From: Membranipora membranacea
Lineage: Eukaryota; Bryozoa; Gymnolaemata; Cheilostomatida; Membraniporidae
Direction: 5' to 3'
Assembly (NCBI GenBank): GCA_914767715.1
Contig: OU612065.1
Location: 1,426,001 to 1,490,000, forward strand
Length of the DNA stretch: 64,000 bases
A model generated the notes under the pieces. That model saw nothing but the letters and a program-made list of their open reading frames with translations. It made no database searches and was not told where the DNA came from. The position numbers and the translations under genes are program-made. Position 1 is the stretch's first letter, and each line of letters opens with the position of its first letter. Positions 12,001-24,688 of this stretch are shown here, in pieces.

Positions 12001-14087
12001 AGTCCGAAAGCTTGTTCAGCGCCTTATAAATATACACTATTACAAAGGAGTAGATGTTCTTGTAACCAAACATTTCGATCTCTTCCCGTTCTCAGGAAAG
12101 ATACCAGACCTGTCTAGGATCTATTTAGTTTCAGTCCTGTCAATAGTACATGTTTGGCCTTCTGATTTACAAAAGAACTTATGAGTACGCATATTGCTCA
12201 GTCCTAAAGATGAGCAGTTATAAAATTATTCTTACTCATTATTAAGAGCAAATAATTTGACCATGTCCGCCAATGATGAATCACTCTGTATAACTTTCTG
12301 TCTCCTTTCGCTATTCTCCAGCTGTAATGCTATAGTTACCTCCGTATTCAGACTTCTAGGCTTCTCTCGCTCCACCTAAAATTGCCAACAAACATGTCGA
12401 GCTGACAATAAAAGTGTATAAAATGGGTCTTTGAATAGATAACTACAATTGTGGCTGTCTAACCTATATGTCTCATACATACAGAAACTCACCATTTCCA
12501 GCTTTGCATTGTTTGGTACACCAGAGAATCTAAACGTAGAGCTGATATCCAGTACAGACCTGCCATGTCTAAAATAATGGGATATAAGGCTGGATGGATT
12601 GTGAGATAAAACAACAAAATCATGACAATGATTATAGTGAATCAAAATGCTGTTCACAAATTTTAGTGACACATCTTATCACATCATAATCAGAAAAATA
12701 TCAAATCTATCCATGGGAATCTTTTCCAGTGTAAAATTTCACACACTGGTTTATTGTAATATCTGTACAAGTAAAACTTTCGTAAAGCATCACATTGATA
12801 GTGCTAATCATAAACATACTAGTGCTTACAACGCTCAAGTAATGCCACTGCAAGAAAACCGCCAAAAACTGCTAGGCTTTCATGGTTGACAATATATCGA
12901 ATATTAATGTGTCCCTATTTAGGTTACAACCAATAAGAAGATATAAGATTACTTACTTTATGTCATGTTTTGTTGCATCAAATCCTCTTTTCAAACACAC
13001 TTCTTCTAGTATCTAACAAAAATAAGATCTTTTACAATTCAATCATTTAAATCAGGTTAGTGCAAATACATTTAGAAAATGAGGTTGTAACTTGATGCTG
13101 CTTGTTTTAGGTGGATCATTTCTGCGCTATGAACCTTTCCAAATGCCTATTTGGCATCCGCCGAATGCCTGCATGGCATCCGGTGGTTGCCAAATAGGCA
13201 TCCGGTTGGAACTCTGACAAACGCCGGATACCAAATAGACATCTGTTGTGCTGAAGATGTGTCCGGTAAATGGCCATCCACCACACATATCTGTAAAAGG
13301 CCCATCCGCTTGTGACAAATACCCATCCGGCAGTGCTAACTGGCCATCAATTTCACCTTATATCAATCTCAAAGTGTGACCGTCAAGAACCCAACTGGAT
13401 GCCTATGTGCCATCCGCCGGATGTCCGCATGGCAACCGCTGGTTGCCAAATATGCACCCGGTTGGAACCTGGACATCTGGATGGGTTTGTCGCCTAGATG
13501 AGTGTCTACAACCCATCCACATCTGCTAATCCATTCGCCTCCGTCAAATTTATGTCTGGACGCGTTTTATGCAACTGGATACCTATCGGGCAACCACCGG
13601 ATGCCACGCGGACATCCGGCTGTTGCCAAATAGACATCCGGAGTGGTTCTTAGCGCAGCAACATCCAGCTGCATAAAAGGCGTCCGCACACTAATTTGAC
13701 AGAAGCGGATCGGTTGGTAACGGAAGAAGAATGGGATGTAGATGCCCATGCTTGGGTCAACAAACCCATCCGGATGCCGTGGAGGGCCGCCAGTTGCTAA
13801 ATCGGCATCCAGATGAGTCCGTGACAGTCACACTTTGAGATTGATACAAGGTGAAAAGGATGGCCAGTTAGCACTGCGGGATGGATATTTGTCATACGCT
13901 AAGCGGATCGCCTTTTAACAGAGATGTGTGGCGGATGGCCATTTACGAGACACGCTTTCAGCACAACACCATTACCAGACATAGGATCAATCGTCAATAT
14001 AAAACCTACCTGAAGTATAGTGGTGTTTGGAGCAACTTTCAGAGTCTGCCTACGACCATTGGGACAAAGAATGTTAAGGGATGACAT
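6013..14087 (-). CDS. ASPSCR1: ASPSCR1/TUG (UBX-domain tether protein), complete 17-exon gene
   Basis: Exons (minus strand, 5' to 3'): 14087-14010, 13012-12957, 12568-12493, 12375-12236, 11768-11631, 11458-11302, 10853-10721, 9935-9775, 9570-9508, 9183-9039, 8831-8753, 8538-8390, 7765-7703, 7186-7076, 6877-6805, 6336-6152, 6029-6013. All phases close, giving 607 aa against 553 in human. Residues 1-70 match the TUG ubiquitin-like domain (LCPNGRRQTLKV, then SVLDISSTFRFSGVPNNAKLEM); about 75-165 is the second ubiquitin-like region; about 435-505 is the UBX domain (AVIRFNFPDKMVLQAKFRP, then TPPKKVLNDP); the C-terminus has the conserved PKWYK. Family role: binds p97/VCP and Golgi-associated proteins and tethers GLUT4 vesicles in vertebrates. 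An Ala/Pro minisatellite is translated in exon 8. The exon at 8538 uses an AAG acceptor. Only the tiny last exon (GLKSI stop) is uncertain. Confidence 0.95.
7217..7438. mobile_element. Small foldback/MITE-like element with 21-bp terminal inverted repeats
   Basis: Lies in an ASPSCR1 intron. The left end (7217-7237) and the reverse complement of the right end (7418-7438) both read GGRGGGTYTTTCAATTAAAAA. The interior has repeated GAGYGAGCGAT / ATCGCTCAC words in both orientations, so the element can fold on itself. About 222 bp, no ORF. I see no convincing target-site duplication, so superfamily is not assigned. Confidence 0.7.
9800..9935 (-). repeat. Coding minisatellite, Val-Pro-Pro-Ala-rich repeat in ASPSCR1 exon 8
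   Basis: Three near-identical 36-39 bp units, read in frame as VPPAAAAASLPA with one unit an Ala longer. It is the non-conserved linker between the ubiquitin-like and UBX parts. In one other frame the same DNA reads as a Cys-rich string, an artefact. The phase from exon 7 (A|AA giving Lys) supports the Ala/Pro frame. Confidence 0.85.
10003..10572. repeat. 35-bp intronic minisatellite in ASPSCR1
   Basis: About 14 copies of a 35-bp unit starting GTGTGCAGACTTAGCAGAGA and ending TATCTATTAT, with nested 12-bp AGAGACTTAGC sub-repeats expanded at about 10018-10050 and 10215-10275. Copies are almost identical, suggesting recent expansion. It sits in the intron between exons 10853-10721 and 9935-9775. 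Confidence 0.95.
13130..13975. mobile_element. Long foldback element in ASPSCR1 intron 1
   Basis: The left arm (about 13243-13385) and right arm (about 13815-13968) are reverse complements with modest divergence, sharing AATGGCCATCC, GACAAAT, GCTAACTGGCCATC and ATCAATCTCAAAGTGTGAC. The 430-bp loop and the left flank hold degenerate direct repeats of TTGCCAAATAGRCATCCGG (near 13187, 13443, 13624, 13790). GC content is higher than in the surroundings. There is no transposase ORF, so it is a non-autonomous foldback element (inference). Confidence 0.75.
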
Positions 14088-14870
14088 ATTGATAGCTTAG
14101 CAACAACCTGCAAATCAAACATCAATACACTGCACTAACTCATTTAACGTAGACAGACCAAGGAGTTAGACTAACTCACTAGTACACATAGACAAACCAT
14201 CATACAAGAATGTGTGATCGGACTACAACAGGAACAATGAATACAAAAACTTACAATGATAATAAAGTTAGTATCAAAAACCATTCATCAGCATGATGAT
14301 GATGAAATTTGAGACTGTAAATTAGACCAGTCCAAGGGCGGTGAGTAAAAAGAAGACTGCATTTCATAGTAGTAGCTTCCAACATATGTCTTTTCTCAAA
14401 CTCAGAGGGGAAACTATTTATGCACTTGACTGATTGATCCTCTAGGGCTATCCCATGATGATGATTTGAAACATATGGTATGTATGTACATATGTTTGAT
14501 CATACAATCACAATCAATGTATGACCACCAAGGACTGCTAGGAGACATATCTCAGTACTTACTAACTAAATACACTATTTGTTCAGGGAAGAAACCCTAT
14601 ACTAACACTCGTGGTTGAATACTGAAGAGCCTATCTTAAGACCAGCCCAACAAAACTTGTCAAGTCTGTGGATATCTGTTTGGTCTGACCAAAGAAGTTT
14701 TGCTACTATAGTAGAACTTCTAGGTCTGACTTGACTAATTTTTCATTTTTATGAAATGAACATACTTGATGCATTAAAATCTTTCTATTACTATCCAGAA
14801 ATAAATATTGTGAAATTGAAGACTTATCTTGCCTTGTGATATAAGAAGACAACTACTAAAACTTCTAGAG

Positions 14871-14887
14871 CCTGTCTTGACAAGCTT
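14871..14887. repeat. Half-site of the dispersed palindrome CCTGTCTTGACAAGCTT
   Basis: Matches one arm of the palindromes at 15891-15922, 48238-48269 and 49944-49995 exactly or nearly so. Confidence 0.6.
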
Positions 14888-15212
14888 GAGTTAGTTAGTT
14901 AAATCTTTATTAAAGAATCTTTATTAAAGAAATCAGAATTAATGAAATCTTTATTCGAGATTAAACAAAGAAAAATAAAATTACCTATATTTGCAGGCAT
15001 AATGTTGAATGCAAGTTAGTTTGTCTGTTTGCAGGCATATTATGAATGACCATATAACATGCATCATGCGGTATTAAAAATAAAAATTTAGCTAAATGAC
15101 TGGTGTGGAATATTACAGATGGTCAATTGGACAGTTATGAGTAGTGATAAGCATGTTGTTGGGTAGTTGCGAGTGCACGGCTTTGTATTTTAATATAATA
15201 TATTTATGTTGA

Positions 15213-15415
15213 CAGGACTAACTTAAGATGGATGGCAGGCTGCATCATAGTGACAATTGAATGTCAACGTACTTAGCCCCTCGCCTTGGATGACTATTTT
15301 AGGGGTGCCCTACCGTCCTGATGGGAATGAAACCCTTAGTGCCTGTAGTGGTTTTGGATTTCCAAAGTTGGATTAATGCCGTTGAATGAATATGAATAAA
15401 TAATTAATATGTAAC
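15213..15415 (+). repeat. Possible LINE 3' tail
   Basis: A stretch ending ...GGTTTTGGATTTCCAAAGTTGG, then a GAATGAATATGAATAAATAA-like tail, looks like the 3' end of a non-LTR retrotransposon. One frame gives GVPYRPDGNETLSACSGFGF followed by a stop. No RT or endonuclease is visible nearby, so this rests on style alone. Confidence 0.3.
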
Positions 15416-15890
15416 TGTACGCGCACCGGTCATCTAGCTTTACATATTTGGATGAAGAAATTTAGAATTTTACATATTCTGTGTTAGTGTCACTAGTGTG
15501 ACTGTGACAAAAATAAAATGTTTAAATAGACAACATAGCATGAGGAAGTTATGCATGTTGTATGAGATTCGAGTGACTTTGATTTAAAAATAGATTGTCT
15601 GTACTGTAGTAGTGGTTCCCCATGTAGAGGTGTTAACATTTTTTGTTACCACGCCTTGGCTGACGCCATGGCAGGTATAAGGGCAGAAAACTACACTGGC
15701 AGCCCGATAGGCAATTAAGCCCCGGCCGTGTCTGCATTAGAAGAGAATAATCGGTGTTAACAGAGGTTTCTTTAGAGGATTTAGGTGAATCTAAAATGAC
15801 AATTCTGCCCCCCCCCCACACTTGAGCGAACTTTAGTGCTGAGGGGCGAGAAAATAGCAAATAATGGGTTACCACGTGAATAAATAGCCA

Positions 15891-15922
15891 ACAAGCTTGA
15901 CAAAGCTTGTCAAGACAGGTTA
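15891..15922. repeat. Dispersed palindrome, AAGCTTGTCAAGACAGG type
   Basis: Reads AAGCTTGACA then AAGCTTGTCAAGACAGG. It shares the arm sequence with 14871-14887, 48238-48269 and 49944-49995. Confidence 0.7.
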
Positions 15923-18655
15923 AAGTAGCCAATACCGATGTGCTCACTATATGGTATTTATTGGCAGGGTAAAACCAGATTTTCGATCAATTACGCTACA
16001 ATGATACCAGATGACCCTATGACTGATCCACTTTTTACCTTTTGAGGAATTATCTTGCTTGTGTTTACTGGACCAGATTGTCAATGAAAACAAGAAAATA
16101 ATATAGCAGTTTGCTTGGCCGCCTGTCATGAGGTTTGGATTTATAATCAAATGTAACCAATTGGGTTGTAAGTTTGAACTATTTTACATAATAATTTCCT
16201 ACAAATTGTTCCTTGGAACAAAATATGCACTATATGCTTTGGCCGCTGTGGGATACACACCAGGTATGGAGCCCAGCCAACATGACATGTGTCAATAATA
16301 GAAAAAAATTTCGCATTTGGAGACTCACTTTTTCTCAAAAATCCATTGATTAGACAAGTTTGTGGTTGCGATTAATGAAGTTGATTTACTAAATAAATAA
16401 GAAACCAATTCAGCTATCTTGGCATAATTGAGATTATTGAAACGTGACCGTAGATGTTTTAATCTTTAGCTCTGGGCCACATAGCTGTTTGTGAGGTGCT
16501 TATTTACAGTAGTAGTTGGTGTAAGTTTGATAAAATATTGTCAAAATACTCACAGAGAGTGTGGATTTTGTTTGCGAGAATATGAGGCGCAGGTGCAAGT
16601 GAAGCGAGTGAACAAACTTAGTATAAGCTTACGGCAGGAGTTTCCATTAAATGTTTTGAATAAAATCAATTAATGATTAATGGTTAATAATATATTATTA
16701 AATAATATTCAATAAATATCTAATTGAGTTATTCAATAAAATAAAATTTAATGTCAGAGACTCAGAGTAAAGTTATGTTAGAAGATACTAAGCTACACTG
16801 GCATTGTGCGCCGGTGTATGCAATAAGAGCTTTGATGTCATGTGTCCTTTAGGTTCAGGTCAGCTCGCGCAAACTGGAAGGATAAGAAACAACCAGGTTA
16901 TGGCAACTGTCCTGGGCCTTAAGAATCTCTGAACTCCCTATCCAGAGCAAGAACCACTAGCTCCCTTTGAAAAGGTATTTTAGGGTTTTTTTATTCCAAG
17001 CTCCTACTAAAACAGAAAAGCCCTAACAAATAGTAATTAAATAAGTGCTTAAATTTCAATTAGTTAAGTAATTATAATTATGTTTTACTCATAACAGAAG
17101 GAGAGGCTGCATATTGATCACTGAGAGAAGAGGAAGCGGAAGAAAGGATTGCAAGAGAGAGTAAGATCAAAGAAGTAAAAGAATAAAAAACCTGTTAAAG
17201 GTCGATAATAAAAGTTATAATTTTGAAATGAACGAATGATTTTGAAATTAAGGAAGGTTCTACAGAGATAATAAAAGTGAGAGCGAGTAGAACAAACATG
17301 AGCCTGAAAAATTTGAAAACTTAAGAAGAAGTGGTTTTTTCCACCCAAACACGAAAGACCCACTGGTGACATATGCGTTCATTCCTAACCAATATTACGC
17401 ATTATTATTCTTCCCCATCCCAAGTTAATTATATGATTTTTCAAACTTTGATTTTTACAGACGAGGCGAAAAATAAAAATGATTTAATGTCGGTGAGATT
17501 TTTAAATCTAGTAGCTTACAAGTCGATACAAATTATTGCGTTAGTCGATGCGAAGACCGGACTAATGGTTTGTAGTGGAGTCGGTAGGTGAAGCGGCGAT
17601 AAAATTTCAGAGGTGTGTACATTTTTCAATTTTAACTTTTCTTAAATTGATAAAAGATTAAATGTAGATGCTAAAATTGTATATATATATTATACCATAC
17701 CAACCTTCTGCATCTAGGCGTGATCAATATCTCAAAATCCTATGTGTCTGCCTGTTATTTGACGTTCAGCGGTTAGGATAGAATGTCAGAAACATAGTTG
17801 AGTCATTGGTTTAAATTAGAGCATTTGCATATGCATTGATTTCAGAATCGACAGCACAATGAACTGACGAAACTTTGGAATTCGACATTCATGTTATTTT
17901 TTTACCAGAGACAGAGGAATCCCATTCCCTTGGATGAATCTCACCTCCTCATTCAACAGTCAACACAGACAACTGTAGGGACAATGAAGGGACACAAAAG
18001 GGAGTTATTGCTGTTGCGTCTGCTGTGGCGTCGTGGCGAGGAAACTCTAGCGCATTTATACTCCCAATCATTTATGCTCAAATAGGCTAGGAACCTATTT
18101 TGAATAACAATAGAATGCCACTTATTTTGCCAACACACTAGTTTTCAGGGCAAATCAGTTGCTTTCTTCAAACCCAAGGGAGAGGTTGAATTAATATCAT
18201 GTCAATGTACTCAAAAATTCTATAACTAATAATCTATACATAATACTAGTGATCTGTGCACCAATGGAGGAAAGAGGTATGTCATTTTTCTTATTAAATC
18301 CTCATGTTATCTTCTCAGAGCGCTGTTTATCATGTTTGCTATTTTAAGGCAAGTTGGCATTTGTTCATGATCAAACCAACCATTATTATGCTATATCAAG
18401 ACACATAGATCTACAGATCTTTATTTTTGTGCTTTGTTTTTCTTCCTACATCACAAGGTTTTCTCAAAGCACACTGTTTACAATTTGTTCCTCTTAGTTA
18501 CAGTCTTACGATGGCATAACAATAAAAATATCACTAGTCATCCGTAAACTCCATCCAACTCAATGCACTTATCGCTACAATTGCTAAGCTGAGAGAAAAA
18601 GTACCTAAGATAAGAGTCACTGTTGCCGAGCTCTGAATAAGTCACCAATAGATCA

Positions 18656-18697
18656 CAACAATGAACTCCCTCTTCCTGGAGAGGAAGTTTATTGTTC
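18656..18697. repeat. Palindromic dispersed repeat, CAATGAACTCCCTCTTCCTG type
   Basis: A near-perfect hairpin: CAATGAACTCCCTCTTCC against GGAGAGGAAGTTTATTG. Its reverse complement is found again at 19641-19687. Confidence 0.75.
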
Positions 18698-19270
18698 ACA
18701 ATGCCTTGGTGTGTGACATCAACAATCGTTTCAATCTAAGGTTTATAATTTCTGTTACCATTAAAAAAAGGGATGTGGAAACAGCAAATGTTAATAACCC
18801 TGTTCGAAACACTCGGAAGTATAAAAATGAGGAAAATTAAATTGTTGTGTCCAGCTAAATCTTTTGGGCTTTTTAACTTAGAGTGACTCAGCTCTTTATT
18901 GTCGTTTATTTCACCTTATTATATGTGATCACATTTATATTAGATCATAATCAAATACACATTTAGAAGAGAGTATATGTTTATATAAATATTGATTCTA
19001 CAGTGACTTTTACTCAGGTGCAATATAATAAGTCCTATGCTTTCCACTGGGTTTAACAAAAACCATAATTTGTAGTGTTGATGCAAAAATGCGATCAAAA
19101 AGAGAGCGCAAGGCATAAAAATAAATATATTTAGCTCTCATCCGTCTTGTGTGAAAGATTTTTCTGTGGCTTGATAGACCAATTTTGGCACAGTATTCTC
19201 GGGGTTGACACATTCTGCTATTCTTCTCATTAATTTCACAAAGGATTCAATCCCTACACTGATGGTACAG

Positions 19271-22200
19271 TTAGGCTGCTATGGGCTCCTGTATTGCTCG
19301 TCCAAGATATTCCCTGCAACATAAATAATCCCATTAAGTATGAACTGTTTATGAGCAGTAAGAGAAATTTTAAATTATCTATAGAATGTAAAAAAGAAAA
19401 TTCTTGTTGATTAGAGAGTATGCATAGTACATTGAGTAGCTATCACATAGACTCTATAATTCATACACACTTTGCCAAAGTTAGGTACGGATATCCTGAT
19501 TACCGATACAAAATGTAAAGACTTGCATGACCTTGCATGATAAAATCAAGGTTTAGCACAGGATCTATTGTTACGAAGGAAAGAAAACTGACAAGGCAAT
19601 AAAACTTTCTGTGAAGTTGCTTGCTTTACTACAGTAGGGTCTGAGCAATGAACTTCCTCTCAGGAAGAGGGAGTTCATTGGTCTGAGGTATCTAGTACCG
19701 GACTATGAGTCACACAGCCTAGCAGTAGTGTTTGGTTTCAGTCTACCTAATGGGTGTACTCGTCACGTCCTATTTGTGGCAGTGGACCTTTTATTACTCT
19801 AATACTCACCAGTTATGCACCATGAGTTTCTGTACAGAGAGTAGAGCTTCATATCTTACATTAGGATCTTCATGTGATAAATGTCTCATCACAGCTACTT
19901 TACCACCAATCTGCTCCAAAACACTGCAGAAATCATACATAGTACATCAACAGTACATCAACAATACAGGATAACACTGTACATCAACAATACATCATAA
20001 TACTGTGCATCAACAATACATCATAATACTGTGCATCAACAATACATCATAATACTGTGCATCAACAATACATCATAATACTGTGCATCAACAATACATC
20101 ATAATACTGTGCATCAACAATACATCATAATACTGTGCATCAACAATACATCATAACATTGTACATCAACAATACATCATAATACTGTGCATCAACAATA
20201 CATCATAATACTGTGCATCAACAATACATCATAATACTGTGCATCAACAATACATCATAATACTGTGCATCAACAATACATCATAATACTGTGCATCAAC
20301 AATACATCATAACATTGTACATCAACAATACATCATAATACTGTGCATCAACAATACATCATAATACTGTGCATCAACAATACATCATAATACTGTGCAT
20401 CAACAATACATCATAATACTGTGCATCAACAATACATCAACAATACATCATAATACTGTGCATCAACGATACATCATAATACTGTACATCAACAATACAT
20501 CATAATACTGTGCATCAACAATACATCATAACATTGTACATCAACAATACATCATAATACTGTGCATCAACAATACATCATAATACTGTGCATCAACAAT
20601 ACATCATAATACTGTGCATCAACAATACATCATAATACTGTGCATCAACAATACATCATAATACTGTGCATCAACAATACATCATAATACTGTGCATCAA
20701 CAATACATCATAATACTGTGCATCAACAATACATCATAATACTGTACATCAACAATACGTCATAACATTGTAAAACATAAAACACTGTTCATTGACAATA
20801 ATACTTAGCTCACTACAAATCTTTGTCAGCATTCATTGAGAGAGTTTACACACAGTATGTTTGTAGGGCTTGATACAATCATATTATTATGTAGGGATAG
20901 AGTATTTGACACACTTACTGTTTTCCTCTGGGATAATGACGGACATATTCTCCAATATCATGGGCAGCCACAGACAAGATAAGGGGATCAGGATTAGTGT
21001 TCAGTAGATGAATCAACATCCTAAAACATGACGAGCAAACAATTACAATATCCTATAAAATGTAGATGTACCATGAGGGTCATATTTATTCCTCTCAAGT
21101 CATCTTTTATTATTGAGTGTATTGAGCGTATAGTTATGTTACATGTTATGCAAAATTACTGGTCATATGTTAAGTTGATTACCTGAGAAGCTCATAATTG
21201 CCCTCATTGAGTCGAGGAGCATTTTCTCTCCAGAATCTGATTTCTTTGTGAACAGGTGACCATTCCAATCTTCCTGATTTCACTTCAGTAACATACTCAT
21301 CAAACGAACTACAAATCATCCAGCAAAATAATTCATTACATTTCCAACAAAGAATAGAAAGAAAACCATTTTCTTTCAGCAATAAAATATATATTAATTT
21401 AGTTACAAAACCGACCGATATTTTGGAGGGAAAACAATACAAAATTAAAACTGAGGAAAGAAACCTACCTGAGGTCTTGGACACTGGTCTCGAGGAATTC
21501 TGCGAGGAATTTTATATCCTCAACCATATCCTCATCATCAAACTTCTTATCAGTGAGTATCTCGAGCTGTTTGAGCAGCTTACACTGCACCATGTTAACA
21601 GCATTCTGCTGCTTCACTGAGGTCTCCTCTGGCTTCTCTAACAAATTCTGTCAACAAACAACGTCGATAAGTAATGTCAGACCAGAGAACTTGGTGACGT
21701 CTTGGTGTGAGACAGATCCAACATCCATACAGCAGGTCAGTAAGTGATGATGCACATAACCACTGATGATAAAGTGGCGGGTCAGCTACAGCTGTAGTAT
21801 ACTCACTCTGTATGTAGCAAGAATAATTCTCTGTACCTTCTCCTTGACTGCTTCGCTCATTATATCAGCTAATATTGGAATGATGCTGTACCTGAGAACA
21901 TGAAATTCAAGTGTGAAAAACATAACGATGTTGAAGTTTCTAAGGTTACATTCATATATGTGGCTATAAAGTACCAATTTTGGAACAACAATTAGCATAA
22001 TTAGCATACTGCGATCTGCATCATACAAAAAATAGCTTAGGACATAATGAAACTTGTGTAACTACCACACCGCTCTCGCAGCAAAAATATACTGGGTTTG
22101 ATCTAACATTATTTGTCACTAATGACAACTTAACTATGAAGACGGGCAACAAGTACAGTTTTGCGATCCCTGATCACATAACTGGCATAACAAAACTTGG

Positions 22201-24688
22201 TAAGATCATCATAGCTTAGATTATACCATAGATTTACTTACTTCTCAAGCCTGGCAGCTATATCCTCATTGAAAGTCAAACACCAGAGACAAAAGATCAG
22301 CTGATACTGAACCTGAAAACCAACTCTGCCAGATAAAACTGCTACCAACCTACAGAAATAAATAGCTCTTTCAATGATATTGCCCAAACTTCTAAAATTT
22401 GTTAGCAATTCATGTTATTTTCAAGGTTCTATCAAGCGCAGTCTGCTGAGTAAACTAAGTGAACAAACTCACGTGCTTACTCCATCAATGTCCACGAAGG
22501 CATTTCTATATGGGTCAAGCCGAAGTAAGATTTGAAGGCATCGGCAAACACTCTGTAAATATTCATTGTTCTGAAACAAAAGAATTATCGTTACTACTCA
22601 GGAAATATTGTAAAAGTCATAAAAATCATAATTAGAGTTGTCCTCTACTTATTATTGGTGAGACAACTTCTACATAGCCAATAATCTGTAAAATGTATTA
22701 TTATGATTAATTATTGCCCCAAATCCTGCTCATATATATTTCAGAAAGTCATCAATGGGTTTTTTTTTTGCAATTATATATCTAATCTAAATAATGCAAG
22801 AAAACTGAGCAGCAGCAGCGCAGAAATCGATGGGTATTTATCCCGATACGGTAATATATACATACCCAATATTTGTACATAGTCTCACCCTTGTCCTATA
22901 TAGGCATCAATATGTAGAAATAGTAATGACGACTTTAAAATAGCTGCACATAAGCTTAGACAATAATGATGACCGATACATTCAATAAGATTGGTAATGA
23001 GTGAGACAAAGAGCGATAGATTATACACATACGGGTACTCTGAGCTGATCACGGAGCCAGGTCACATAGCTATGTAGATTCTTATCGTCCATTCCATTAC
23101 TACTCCAACAAGCCATCTTAGTGATTATTGCACTGGTCTGCAATGGATAAGAATATTCAGTTAGTAACGAACAATTACTGAGTGTGAAAACTTTTCTAGA
23201 TAGAAGAATTTTAAAAAAGGAAAAACTTTGCAAAGTAAGCAGTTATACTTCTAGATCTGATTTATACCAAGGCAGAGAATAAAACAATGTCATATTAAGC
23301 AATACCTGATTGACTATAAATCCATCGTTACGAGTGAGAAGGTTAAAGAATCCAGTCCATGGTGACTCCTTCACTGACGCTGCGTAATGTTTGAATATAT
23401 TCACTCTACTGTGATTCTCAACAATCAGGTCATCAATCATAACTAGTAGATACTGTAGAGTCTGATCTTTAGCTATATGCTGAATCAGTCTGTAGAATGT
23501 TTTAGCTGCCTAAACACAGTAAGTAAAAAATACAACACTTTATCAATTATAAACAAGCAAACGAATTCATCAGGTAGCAACAACATTGCTTACAGAGAAC
23601 GAATAATAACCAGAGTGGGCTAATGAAGCGTCTGGTTGGTATTGTTCTGATTCAAAAGCTTAGTGATTTCATCTTGGTCCTGTGTTTTTGGATTTGATTA
23701 TTTAAAACTTTTCTCATTTAAATCAAAACATTTATGATAGTCCATAGTAAGATTTTACATGCCCAACTCACCAAATCAGCATTATTCCTTAGATATTGAT
23801 CACGTGATTCGGGATCCGAAGAATGAAAATCTAGTCTCGTTATCACTCCGTATTCCTCTAGAGAGATCATCTGACCCCTGAACAACAAAAGCAGATCTAC
23901 CTTCATAATATGCAACTGTGAAAATTTGATTGCTCATAAAGATGAACGCAACAGAACAACTTTTATATGCTTCCTTTCCATTATTAAACTTGTACTCACT
24001 GTTTGTAGGATTGCCAGTTTATCTTGTTACTTCTGACTTCCATGGCTTTGATCTGCAGAGGACTGGTCACTCCACCACCCATCATCGCTGAAAACATCAA
24101 TTTGCTGAACATTATTAAATACATTGATGCAATAGTATACTCAAGGAGGCTGTTACTCCTTGGTATGCTCGATGATTACATTAGTTTTCTGCATTATCTA
24201 TGTGTGATGGTCATCAAGCCTTTCTGTCAGAGGTTTCCATAACAGACTTATCTCGTTGTGAATATGATATGGAGATATATAGATAGTGGGTAATGGTATA
24301 TCCATGTTGTTCACAACCTTTCATGCACTTGAACGGTTTAGGCAGCTAACAAGTGGTTAAATCTCTATTTGAGCTCGACCCGATTGGTTAGGACTAGGAC
24401 CAACAGCATTTATTTAACTTCTTGGTTAGGACTAGGAGTGACTGTCATATGACTGTCACATAGAAATATAAGTGTTGTACCTTTAGACAAAGAGTTACAT
24501 CAGTAAGAACTTCCTTGCTATAAAAAGTTGTGTTATAAGTAATTAAGACCATCACCTGCTTACTTACTATTAAATTAACATATTATAATAATATTAATAA
24601 TTATTGTGATATGATAGTGATACTCATTATTATTATATTTTATGAAATTTTACTCACCTGTCTTGCTTATCACATCAATCTCAGCCAT
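19271..24688 (-). CDS. ATP6V1H: V-type proton ATPase subunit H, complete 13-exon gene
   Basis: Exons (minus strand, 5' to 3'): 24688-24658, 24087-24000, 23877-23772, 23509-23306, 23137-23033, 22570-22473, 22349-22242, 21891-21807, 21647-21469, 21308-21183, 21020-20919, 19923-19810, 19313-19271. All phases close at 462 aa (human 483). Strong family matches include [74 protein letters not shown] and [21 protein letters not shown]. Subunit H is the Armadillo/HEAT-like regulator of the V1 sector: it couples V1 to Vo and blocks ATP hydrolysis in free V1 (family knowledge). It acts on the cytosolic face of acidified organelles. The start ATG follows MAEIDV; 5' UTR and promoter are not resolved. A CR1-like LINE lies about 520 bp upstream on the same strand. 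Confidence 0.96.
19641..19687. repeat. Palindromic dispersed repeat, second copy
   Basis: Reads CTGAGCAATGAACTTCCTCT, then CAGGAAGAGGGAGTTCATTG, then GTCTGAG. This is the reverse complement of the hairpin at 18656-18697 with about three mismatches. It lies in the last intron of ATP6V1H. Confidence 0.75.
19945..20770. repeat. 26-bp intronic minisatellite in ATP6V1H
   Basis: About 30 copies of a 26-bp unit (TGTGCATCAACAATACATCA plus TAATAC), highly homogeneous. Variant units reading AACATTGTACATC recur at roughly regular spacing (near 20155, 20310, 20530), which suggests higher-order block duplication. It fills the intron between exons 21020-20919 and 19923-19810. Confidence 0.95.

Larger units (their letters stand above)
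14088..19270. other. Intergenic region between ASPSCR1 5' end and ATP6V1H 3' end
   Basis: Mostly AT-rich with no supported gene. It contains a possible LINE 3' tail (15213-15415), one palindrome (15891-15922), a palindrome half-site (14871-14887), and a second kind of palindrome (18656-18697). A 60-codon ORF near 17373-17591 and an ORF near 15633-15947 show no recognisable domain and are treated as chance. The ASPSCR1 promoter must lie just above 14087; no TATA-like motif is convincing. Confidence 0.55.

Noticed and set aside
15633-15947. 104-codon minus-strand ORF near a poly-C run
   Set aside because: No homology signature, no splice partners, and it crosses low-complexity DNA.
17373-17591. 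72-codon plus-strand ORF
   Set aside because: No domain, no clear splice context; length is within chance expectation.
10003-20770. Minisatellite arrays considered as CRISPR-like arrays
   Set aside because: Units abut without unique spacers, and the context is animal introns.
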